A stretch of 64,000 bases of DNA from Sclerodactyla briareus (Eukaryota; Echinodermata; Holothuroidea; Dendrochirotida; Sclerodactylidae), in the NCBI GenBank assembly GCA_026419785.1, contig JAODTK010002054.1, positions 79,501-143,500 on the forward strand, in the 5' to 3' direction. Shown piece by piece: positions 37,601-47,522 of the stretch. The notes under the pieces are model-generated. The model saw nothing but the letters and a program-made list of their open reading frames with translations. It was not told where the DNA came from and ran no database searches. The translations under genes were made by a program, and so were the position numbers. Numbering within the stretch: the stretch's first letter is position 1; each line of letters begins with the position of its first letter.

Positions 37601-39234
37601 GAACCTGGAAAGCTGGAAATTTGTGTCCAACATTACGGCTCTAATCAACCAAAAAGGCTGCTTGCAAGTATTCAAACCCAGAAAAAATCCCAACGAATTA
37701 TGATGCCCACTCCACGAGAGCCCGCAACCAGCCAGACCAGAAACTTTGCCCCATGCACCTTGCAAGTGCAGCTTCCTTAGGGAGAACGCGCCAAGCCTTC
37801 TGGTGTTGTACCCAGTACACCTCTCGCATGCTAAGCGTCACTAGTAACGCTTCACCGCTCTCCCGCTATTAACAATTGCTACTCCTATGCAGCTAAGTAA
37901 GGTTTGCATCTATATTCATAAATACCATATGACCTATGTAAGTGAAGTGAATTATAACCGGTTATTATTCTGATACTAAACAATGGCTGACCAAATAAGG
38001 ATGAGGGCGCGACACGCAATGCCTTGAGTTTAGGTATACGTGCACAAAGTCGAACACGCGCAAGCAATTTGACGTAGTTTAGCTGTCGCAAACACGATAT
38101 GCGAAGTAAAAGTTGCACGCACGTGTGTATCACGTACAGTTCATCGAACATACCATGAAACATTTCGCTGCCAATTTTAGGCTTCATTATCACACTTTTC
38201 ATAGGTACATAAGTTATTGAGTATTTTATGAATGGGAATAACAAACAGGTACTCGGGCCCTTTGTTTTCAATTACAACCGGTTTTGATTTCATAATAGTC
38301 GGGAAAAGCCACGGCTGCGCTTCAGTTTCTCTAACCTCCTATTACTGTATGAGGTCACCCCGGTTTCAATTCTGCAACAAAGGCCCTCGTATCCATTCAA
38401 TATTCTCTAAGTATCACATGGATACATCGCAGAGGAGGAACTGCAGACAACAAGTATGTTGGGGCATAGGCTATCCTGTTCACGCCACCACCACCGACAG
38501 CACCTCCCACGAGATATGTACGCAATAATCCATGGAGCAGACACCACTGTTACCGGCCTTCCTGGTGGCATGACAAGGTACGATTGCCGGCCGCCGTGAG
38601 ATGTATAAACTGCAGAAATGCTGACAATGATCTTCCTCCTCGTGTTGACTGACGTGTAGAGCGTGCACTCAGATTAAACCTGGGAGGGCAACCTGCCGTT
38701 GGTTGCGTGCAAAGTAATTCCTCCGTGAAAATGAATTGAAGATGATTAAACCCCTCTGAAGGATTCGGGTGGATGACTAGGCCGAATTAGCTGTAATGTT
38801 TTTACATCTCATGGCGTGAGAAGCTTGCGAAACTCCTGGGAAAAGGGATTATAGGTCAACACTAACAAACAGGGGAAGGAAAGGCATTAAAAGATTGAAC
38901 TGCATTGAAGGGGAAATTATTGTATTCCGAGACAAGGAAAAACACAACTAGAATACTGATGTAAGAATACAATCTGGAGTATAACAACAATCTTGTAAAT
39001 ATCTATATGGTGGCTGACCAGAGCTTGATGAAATTCACTGCTAGATTTTGAAGTTTATTCATGGTAACCTAGCCACTGAACCTTTAATGGCTCCGGGTTA
39101 ATCTGTGGAGGGAAACAGAATCAGGATGCAAATAATTAGAACCTATTTGGGGTACTAGGCTACTAACAAACACAGAACAAACAAAAAAATGTCATTCAGA
39201 GTAGGGAAATTTCCCTTTTTCCTTTAATCTGATA
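34679..39234. other. No gene seen; CA microsatellite
   Basis: About 4.5 kb without a supportable gene. A CA/GT simple repeat runs at about 36485-36523. Frames of up to 128 codons (for example the minus frame at 37885-38271) overlap other open frames and show no domain. No match to the repeat families A-F was noticed. Confidence 0.45.
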
Positions 39235-39600
39235 TTGCAGTTTCTGGTTTTACCATACATAAAAGGAATCTGGTTCCACCCAGCACGGCAGCAACAATCG
39301 GAAACCCCGGGGCAGCAGCGCCAAAACGGCAGTAGCCGGTCTAACCAGCCGCTAGGAGCCGGTGGACCCGGCAAGTTGAAGATCAGGGGTCGGGGGTTGG
39401 GACATGCCAGTGACCACTGGCCGCCGTACGTCTGGGCACCTAGCTGTCCAATACCCCAACGGAGCAGTTGCTTTTCCCCCCAGTGGTTTTCCCGCCAGGT
39501 CGGCTCCAACGCCTCTCCCGAGTATTGTAATGGTCCTGGCCGTTAGGGTTTGGATGGGCCATCAGGGGGGAAAAAGTGTCATAGGATCTGCTGACATTAG
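39235..39600. other. GC-rich patch open in several frames
   Basis: Open in two plus frames (39235-39546 and 39404-39607) and one minus frame (39192-39509), because the patch is GC-rich and short of stop codons. Content includes caccggcaagttg-like and ggccgccgtacgtctgg stretches. No domain is recognisable in any frame. It might be a decayed coding segment of a mobile element. Confidence 0.2.
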
Positions 39601-41279
39601 GTTTTAAAATGCGATCAATTGAACCATTATCAGTGGTGTAATCAAAGCCTGAATCTGAATACTGGCACTTGATACGTATAATTGACAATTCCAATTGAAA
39701 ATGCTGTTAATGAATTAACCAAATGTTCCACTGAAACCCCCCCCCCCCTTCTTTCCCACACACTCAAGCATTCCCCATGAAAGTTCAATAGCACCAAAGA
39801 AATGGTATGATAACGGTTCACTACTGCGTACTGCCTGCTTTCACCCTCAGAACACCTAAACTTCTGCATATGTTTTCAAACGATTGGAAAAATTTACTGC
39901 ACAAAAAACTAGTGGAACGAACTCTCACGCCCTCACTCATTCCAAGAGAAATCAAGTGTAAACCATATCACTCACAAATTATTAGAATGATTACGGTAGT
40001 ACACTTTTCTTCTGACCACGGACCTCCTAGAATGTTTGGAGGACAGTAATTGCTGGGGGGGGGGGGGGGGGGAAGGGACCCTCTCTGGGTATTATTCACT
40101 TGTTACATTATTTGTGAGTGCCCACATTTATTTTGGGGAACCCTAGTGGACCACGTTGAGTAACATCGATATAGTGGACACAATAACAAGAAATTAGATA
40201 AGATAGATTTATATTAATGCCTTGCCTCTTTACCCGCACCTCCATATGGAGAGCGGAGTAAATCAACAAAGCGCGACACGCCTAGTGCTAATCCCATACA
40301 TAAATCCACCTTTCCTGGTTCACAACTGAATGCCCATTGTCATTCATCATCCTCTGTGCCATCCTCGCCTTTGTAAATTCTGACACATCCCAAGATTCCT
40401 GAGGATTTAGGCCAGTGAACAGGGATGACTCCCATCCCAGAAAAGATAGCGCCAGCAATAACACACCTCCCCCCTCTATTTAGACAGTTGCAGCAGTGAT
40501 GATGAGACAGGCTGTCAGACAAAGCCTATTCACACAGCTTCGGCTGGGTACCTCTCCTGCCTCAGCACGGGGGGGGGGGGGGGGGGGGAAGGGGGGAGGG
40601 GGAGAGTCAAGATGACACACTAAAACTGTCTATCAATAGGCCAGGTAATATCATTACAGGAGATTTAAAATGACATGACATCACAGTCACACCAGTACAC
40701 AAAGGCATAAATATATACAGGCAGTCTACAGTCACATTTGAACAAGCGTGGGGAATATGTTCCTCAGGTCATGGGGATTATTTCAAAAAAATAAAATTTG
40801 TTTGACATGGGCACCGACTGATTGATCAAAAGTGGGGAATACATTTAGTATTTTTGCACCTGCCGCTACATTATTAATTCCTGTGCCACACACTTTTGCT
40901 ATCAGAACAAAGAAAAGATCACCTTCCTATAGGTTCTAATATTCCCTTGATTGACTAGAAAACCATAGTTTTCCCATGGCCATGCACTCTACAAGAAAGT
41001 GTTTTCCAATAAGCTAGGTTCGGAGACAGAACCAGGGCATTATGCAGTTTATCCGGCAGGGAAAATTTGCAAACGGAAGTCTTTGCCAATAGGCTTTACT
41101 TTGGTACTCTCATTCGCGGTTGAATTAAACAGTAAAAAAGTTGCATTAGACAAATAACCGCCTGAATTAGACAAATAATCACGAAAAACTATTCGATAAT
41201 TACATGACACGATAATATACCAGAAAAAACAGAACCCACCACCCCACACCCCACAAATTAACAGCAATCATTTAAAATA
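39601..41279. other. No gene seen; long poly(G) runs
   Basis: Contains two of the longest homopolymers in the window: 18 G at 40055-40072 and 20 G at 40569-40588. A C run lies at about 39738-39748. No exon is supportable. Confidence 0.5.
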
Positions 41280-41420
41280 CCTACAACAGGATCGATCGAA
41301 AGCCGACCAATCACTGCGGACATGCGGCCAATCAGCGTCGGGTAGTACGTATGCACTAACATTAAGAGGTTATCCATTATACTGCGGGGTACTGCGGGGA
41401 AGCCAGAAGGTCAGGACATA
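41280..41420. promoter_or_regulatory. Possible CCAAT-containing promoter-like segment
   Basis: Two CCAATCA-type boxes (gaccaatcactgcgg at about 41306 and ggccaatcagcgtcgg at about 41329) stand 23 bases apart in a CpG-containing stretch between AT-rich flanks. NF-Y-type CCAAT boxes are common in animal promoters. No TATA box, initiator or first exon can be placed, and the downstream candidates at 42.1 and 42.9 kb are not shown to be linked. It may be coincidence. Confidence 0.15.
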
Positions 41421-41936
41421 CATGCGTGCACGCCGAGTGAAAAAGCCATGTGGATTTCTAGGAATTTATGACTAAATTGGCAATGGTAATTCACAGGAAT
41501 TCTTTATATACAACCTGTTCTCGCCATGTGAAGCAAATTTGAGAATTCTTGATGACAAAGGAGGGAGTAACAAAACAAGGGTTTCTCACAGATCACTGCC
41601 ACTCTAGGGAATTACTGTGGCCAGCAGATAACCTCGCAGTAAAGAAATTGTCCCGAAAGCCAGGAAAAGAAGGGGGGGGGGGAAGGACAATGATGCATGA
41701 GCAGGAGCTATCTCCGAAATAGCTTATTATTCAGCACTCAAACTGGGAGTGTTCTTTCCTTTACCGCCGAAAATGTTTTATGGTGAATTCGAGAGCTGTC
41801 ACTCGAGTCACCAGTGAGCGCTGTCTAGTATCTGAGTGTTCCGTTTTGTTTGTGCGTGAGCAACACACATATTGTGAATGGCAGTCCGTACACAGTGTGA
41901 TAATGAGCGCTATAAGTGCGATTGGGGGTTTGGTTT

Positions 41937-41985
41937 GGGGGGGGGGGGGGGGTGGTGGGGGTCGTGTGTTTTTTTGGGGGGGCAA
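41937..41985 (+). repeat. Poly(G)-rich tract
   Basis: 16 G followed by interrupted G blocks (tggtgggggtcg, ttggggggg). The glycine- or proline-rich translations over it are artefacts. Confidence 0.85.
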
Positions 41986-42093
41986 AGACTGATCAAGTTC
42001 GGTAATGCTAGGCTTAAAAAAAACATCTGATGTCTGACATTCAAAATTGAGCTTTCTGGAAATATAGTAAATAACACAATAGGAGAGTTTTAA

Positions 42094-42465
42094 AATCGAG
42101 TTTGGGATCAAGGATCTGCTGCTATTGGAGTGAGCTATTTCACTCCAAAGGCAAAGGCACGTCCCATAATTATCTTAACTGATGATATTCAAGATAGCAA
42201 AACATTGCCTGTAGTCTCTCTTGCCAAACTCAAACCGTCTGCTGATACTGCTGAGTCCATCCCAAATGAAACCGAAGAGTAGGAAATATCAACAACGGCA
42301 AAAAGAGAAGCAACGGATGACTGCGGACAACAGAAGCCACAGCCAAATAATGTATGAAATTTTAAAGAGCTCGAGAAACTAGTCGAGCAAAATCTCCAGA
42401 AGAAAACCTATATCCCGAGACCTAAATACAGCCTGAAAACATCCATCACACTGAAGCACATATGA
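42094..42465 (+). pseudogene. Decayed coding-like frame, unidentified
   Basis: One frame reads through 124 codons with only two internal stops (TAG at 42280 and TGA at 42355) before the TGA at 42463. The first third contains VSYFTPKAKARPIIILTDD, and the last third contains FKELEKLVEQNLQKKTYIP, a lysine-rich helical segment, then PRPKYSLKTSI. Amino-acid composition and conserved reading across stops suggest a former coding region or retrocopy. An upstream TAA (42091) closes the frame. No ATG, no splice signal and no family is recognised. Chance cannot be excluded. Confidence 0.25.
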
Positions 42466-42873
42466 CCAGTATTGATCAATAATGCGGTGCATCATTACAT
42501 TATGACACTCAAGCTATGTATAGGGAAGCCTTCTAACCAATGTCTGCTATTCTGTTACTGATAGGATTACACTTATTTGCGAGGAGGGTAAGGGAACTTT
42601 GATGTTGGAATCGCGCTCTGACTTTTTCTCGTGAAAAACTTCTAAAGTCAGGACTTGGATGAGTGGAGCTGACCAACACTAGCATGGGCCAGTAGGACTT
42701 GCATGGACATTGTTGGTGAATTGCTCATTTTATATAGAGCACAACACTAAGTAATCAATATTCCAACAGGCCAAGCAAGATTTATGTGAAGTATTCCCAA
42801 AAAGTCCTTGACTTATCTACATAAATGTGGAAAATTATTTTTAGTGCTGTGTAGAGTTATCATTTTGTTTCAG

Positions 42874-43083
42874 TATTCAATGGACATTGCCAGCAGGGAG
42901 GGTCGTTTCATCCGATGGTGGATAAGGAAAAATAGACATACCTATGCATATATGAACCCCACGACAGAAAATGGCGCGGAGTCGAAAAACTCTATAGACG
43001 TAGATACCAGAAACGCTCTCCAATTACTGGAGATGCCTCCAGCTGAAGGCCTTTTTGACACTACTGGGTTGGGTGTAACATAG
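42874..43083 (+). CDS. Possible terminal exon, 69 codons, unidentified
   Basis: A good 3' splice-site candidate, tatcattttgtttcag, ends at 42873. From there a frame runs 69 codons in phase 0 to TAG (43081-43083). It starts YSMDIASREGRFIRWWIRK, has a basic/aromatic first third (RWWIRKNRHTYAYMNP), then an acidic and leucine-rich tail (DVDTRNALQLLEMPPAEG). The third-position variety and lack of low complexity look coding. The frame is also open upstream to 42808, so the acceptor is not proven. No homologue is recognised. Neighbouring DNA gives no partner exon that can be joined with confidence. Confidence 0.3.
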   Translation, partial: YSMDIASREGRFIRWWIRKNRHTYAYMNPTTENGAESKNSIDVDTRNALQLLEMPPAEGLFDTTGLGVT

Positions 43084-43999
43084 TCCTTTCCCGAGCCCCT
43101 AATTATCCTCTTCCGTCCGTACCCTATCATGGGAGACTATGGAACAAATGACGGAGTCAATGTGCACTAAAAGGAGGTCTTACTGGGCCAACGGTAACCC
43201 GAGCACTGATGCTCCCAGTGTGCTGGCTCCAAGGTGCCATAAGGACTGTGGACCTAAAACAAATTCCCAGAAAGACTGGCCAAAAAAAAAAGAGGTCAAA
43301 GCAATAAAGGGAAACCTAGATTCCAATGGATGGGGGCCTTGGTATCGGGTTTTCTTACCTTTCATTCAGCAATGTGGTGCCTGTTGGTAACAAGAACAGT
43401 TGGAAACATATAATTCAATGTTAAGTGGGGTCACAGCATCTGACCCGTTGCTAGGCAACAGGCAACATATTATTGGAGAGTGGGGGAGAAAATGATTTAC
43501 AAAGAATAAACGGTGTGAGAGGGCTCAGTTAGATCAGAGATCTGTCATAATCAATTTCAAGTCGGAATTCCTAGGCTTTAGGGGGAAAACAGTCTTCACA
43601 TGTAGAATCTGACTGATCACCGAACCTTTTATCGAGGTATTTTTACATCACCCCAATTACCCAGAAAAATTACCATTTGAAAGCAAATTGTGAGGACCAG
43701 GTTGCGACAGATGTAACTCAAGCCAAATGCTGAATGAAGGAGGAAACTGAGACAATATATACATAAATATGGCATACAATCCTCAAAACTGGATACGTTC
43801 AGTCTAACCAGAACAACAACAGGCTTGGCAATATGCTAGCTGGGGGAATGAGAAACCAATGTCCAGCCAAATTCATTTCAAGTACAGAATGAGCGTTTCC
43901 TATGTTTAAGTAATGTTGACCTTAAATGTTCATCCATTATACAGTGCATCAGAATAAGAAAAGGAACCCATTGGAAGCATATGCTATGAACAGAGCTAG
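43084..43999. other. No gene supported
   Basis: A plus frame of 83 codons (43139-43390) overlaps a minus frame and contains a lysine run caused by an A10 tract at 43285. It might be 3' UTR or intron if the exon at 42874-43083 is real. Confidence 0.4.
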
Positions 44000-44231
44000 C
44001 TTTTTTTGGGGAGGAGGGGAGGGCTTAATGATCCCAACAATTCGGACAAACTTGGCCAGTTTGCTGCCTGTAAACAGTAGTTCCTCCCCTGTCTATTGTG
44101 CCGAAGCACCATCGAGAAGGCAAAACAGGGACCTACTGCCATAACCCGTTTGAAGTCTTTGGTGATGACCTGAACGGGTATGAACCACGATCTCCCGGGT
44201 GGAAGGCTGACGCTCTACCAATTGTGCCAGC
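44000..44231 (-). mobile_element. tRNA-derived SINE
   Basis: On the minus strand the head starts about 44230 and carries an A box, TGGCACAATTGG (44229-44218), that fits the RNA polymerase III consensus, and a B box, GGTTCATACCC (44186-44176), one mismatch from consensus. The spacing is tRNA-like. Between them is 'agccttccacccgggagat', a typical anticodon-arm region of tRNA-headed SINEs. A body 'caggtcatcaccaaagactt' follows, and an A-rich tail is suggested by the T7 at 44001-44007. The head is not a functional tRNA: there is no clean acceptor stem. No clear target duplication was found. Confidence 0.75.
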
Positions 44232-44239
44232 ATCTCTCA

Positions 44240-45250
44240 TAATCAGGAAGAGTCTCTAATGTGGAATGTGACAAAAATTGCCAAAATTAGGCAAAATTAG
44301 ACACAATACGCAACTTCAATGACCCATTTACTCATTTAAATTATCCCAGGACCAACGGGGATCGCATGACAGTAATACATTCAGGCGAATCCCAACATAC
44401 CTTGAACATTTGCATGAGTGAAGCACATTATACACAATGTTAACATTTTGGGGGACTTTAAGGTAGACCACACCAATCAACTCACTGACAATCGAACAAC
44501 ATTTGGACTAACCGATGGCCAAGTACAACACTGAGACCTCCAGTGACACCAGTCTATGGTTAAATGTATGGAGAGTAAAGGTAAGCCATACCACCAAGTT
44601 TCATGAAAATCCGGCAACACAATTGACGTTGAATGACCTCCGTGACCCTGAATCCATGATAAAAAATATTTGGGACTAAAGGTAACTATACCCACCAGGT
44701 TGCCATAAAAATCCCGCTAACTTTGGAATTGTTTTAAGTTATAACCGCAAATATACGCATTGAATTACCTCCATTGACCCTAAATCTTTCTTGGAAAGTT
44801 TCAGGACAGAAGATGGACCATATTCACCAAGTTGTGAAAATCCGACAAAACTTTCAAATTTTGCATAAATTAGGCAAATTAGACAACTTCATTTGCATAT
44901 TGTAACGTTGAAAATCTAATCAGTTCATTTACTCTATATCTACACCTATGTTCCAAAACCAAATCACCATAGAACCTATGGTTCATCCGTATCTTGCTAA
45001 CAAGCCTGAACTATAGCTTACAGAAATAGTCTACTAACCCTACTTCAATTTAATTCGTGACTTTGTGCCAAATCCAATCAAGATCTGTTCACCCAACTCC
45101 AATACTACATAAAAATCCATCTAAACGTTCCAATGGTTCCAGAGAAACTCCCCGCCAACGAGAGCGGGACACATATACACACACACAAATACTGTAGTGC
45201 TCTTTAGTCTCTTCCTGACTTTGTTCAGGCAGTCAATTTCAGCATGTTGC
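44240..45250 (+). repeat. Family B repeat, copy 2
   Basis: Starts with 'ccaaaattaggcaaaattag' and runs through repeated 'ccaagtt...aaaatcc.', 'ttaggcaaattagacaactt' and 'gacctccatgacc' modules to 'gagcgggacacatatacac', an ACAC tract and 'agtctcttcctgactttg'. It parallels 31640-32530 throughout. It lies immediately next to the head of the SINE. No open frame is supported. Confidence 0.7.
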
Positions 45251-46566
45251 CTTTCTGAGTTTCCTTCTGAGAAAATATGACGTCACAGCAGGACCAATGC
45301 AGAGACCGTCCATAAATTTTACACAGATATTATGCACTTATAGTAAGCAGGAAGCAAAACACAGTATAATTGTTTGATACTTTCACAATTTTGTGGAATT
45401 TTCATTCAGATTCCAATCCATAGCTTGTTTGTTTACACCATTTACCTACCTTTCTTTCAAATTCATTTTGTATATATAACAGAAACCCTCCCCCCCCCCC
45501 CCCCCAATCACAAGAATTTTTACCATGAACTCGAGTCATATCTACATGACCATAGATTGTACTTTATTGTAGGAGATGTCATCCATCCACATTACAGACA
45601 TTCTGTGAACTCTCAGGCAACTTTCTTTTTTATTATTTACAAATAAAAATTGAAGATGCCATTATTTGGGCACCAGAATTTAAACATCTTCTCTAAGCTA
45701 AGTTAATGTTAGCCTGAAATTCAGTGACACATCACAAACTAAGTTTTATAATTTTCGCATTTGCTTGTGAGGAGATACCTGATTAGCAATGAAAATGAAA
45801 TAATAGTAATCGTATTGTCATATGATAGTCATATTGATAATGTTTTCACTCTCAGTAGGTAGCTACTGCAATTGGTGGCCATTAGTAAAAGTTATTCTCT
45901 CTGTGTCCCTTTTATTTCAGTAAATAATATATTTTGGTTTGTCATACTCATAATGAACTTTGTTTGTTGCACTTATATTTATATTAGATTACTGAAACGA
46001 ATAATAAATAACTGAATGGACTGAATTGATTTATATGGATTTATACAATTTGAGAAGTGTTAAAACTTGGAAATTAAAGGTCACAATCAGATATTTGTCT
46101 TTAGTCTTCACAGATTGGTATGGCAGCATGAATAGGCTTCCGAAAGTTATTATTTCCAGCACTATTTTCCTTCCCCTTTCACAAAATAACAGCTCTGTTT
46201 CTGTCACGAACCCAAGAAAAACGTAATTAACTTGTGTAACTTCTGCTAGTTTTCCAATAGCCAACATGAATGTACTAAGCCTCTACAGAGGGTCTGGTAT
46301 TGTTGATAGTGGTAATCCCAACACACACTACAACTTCCTGGATAGTTTGAATACAGGGAGCAATATAAATTACAGACGGGATCAACTCAAGCACATTGTC
46401 TTCAATTGGTGTCCTATTAGCTGTGATAAGGTGGGTCATGGCTGGGTCCGACAGGTGAATTGCCTCCAATTTAGGGTTGCAGGTTGCACGGTACTGACCA
46501 ATTTCTGGAACCAGCAATACCAATCCATTGGCAGTGGTTTCAGCGCCGGTACCATTATCCTAGTAT
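45251..46566. other. No gene seen; poly(C) run
   Basis: 16 C at 45490-45505. AT-rich otherwise. The plus frame that continues into 46266-46655 crosses into the hAT element and is not a gene. Confidence 0.5.
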
Positions 46567-47522
46567 GTCTAGAACAGGCCTTCTCAACTGACGCCGCGCT
46601 CGCAACTTGGTGGCGCTTCGAAGCATTCCAAATGGCTTGCGGCAGACTGGCATGAACAATCTTAAAAATGAAGACAAAATACAAAAACGTGTCCAGCCCC
46701 GTGAAATATCATTTTCAAATGCTCTGTTAATCAGACTATTGAACCAAGCAGTAAAATATGCGGAACCCCCCGTAATTGTGCCACTTTGAACACATGCGTG
46801 CATGGCAACTATTTCAAGGAAATCGCCATGAGCGAGAATGCAACTTAAGCCATTGGAGTCGAGGTAGGCAAAATATATTCTGTTTTATTTTATTGTCATT
46901 TAACCTTGATATACCTTGTATTTTAATTGTGTTGCCGTTTGCGCGTTAAATTACAAACCTCTACAAATTAGCACAAAATCCATAAAATCAGTGAAATGTT
47001 GAACCATGAACACTTAGAAAAAGGGTCCAAATCCTCACACTGCATGGGTCACTGCATCACATGTCCACCTCATGGACCACCAGCAGGGCCCACTCAAGGC
47101 CCTAAATCCATTTTCTAGACCTCAACCGCAAGTTGGTCGGTTTGATTCCCAGCCATCAGAAGCAGTTCCAAATATGTATATATGGACCTAATTCATGCTG
47201 CACGCTGTTGAAATGAGAACATTGTTGATGCCATTTTGCAGCTGGGTAGTGCTATCACCGATAGTCGGAAAAAGAATATACATTGATTTGGTTTCCTTTA
47301 AAACGTTTCTATCTTGAAATAAAAATCCTGAATTATGGGCATTTTTAGAGACGTTGCTTACTGCCTTAAGGCGTGAGAAATGGCTGTTTCCCTGAGATCT
47401 GGGGGGTCTGCCAGACAAATCAATTTCAGACACACTCCGCGCCTACGCATGGTGGCGCTCGCTTAGATAGTAACATCGCAGTTGGCACATTCACAAAACT
47501 AGTTGAAAAGGCCGGTCTAGAA
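46567..47522. mobile_element. Non-autonomous hAT element with 8-bp target duplication
   Basis: The element proper is 46575-47514 (940 bp). It is bounded by perfect 8-bp direct repeats GTCTAGAA at 46567-46574 and 47515-47522. The left end is CAGGCCTTCTCAACT and the right end, reverse-complemented, is CGGCCTTTTCAACT, so the terminal inverted repeats match apart from one missing base and one substitution. An 8-bp duplication and CA-starting termini are diagnostic of the hAT superfamily. The interior has only short frames and no transposase domain (no zinc-finger BED or hATC signature). Near each end lies a ggtggcgc core (46603 and 47451), a possible subterminal transposase-binding motif. Confidence 0.9.

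Noticed and set aside
41761..42111. Proline-rich minus frame
   Set aside because: The proline run is only the complement of the poly(G) tract at 41937-41952.
44176..44230. Functional tRNA gene
   Set aside because: The A box is good, but there is no matching acceptor stem and a long SINE body follows, so it is called a SINE head.
47117..47150. Second tRNA-derived SINE (ggtttgattcccagcc, B-box-like)
   Set aside because: No A box at the right distance upstream, and it lies inside the hAT element.
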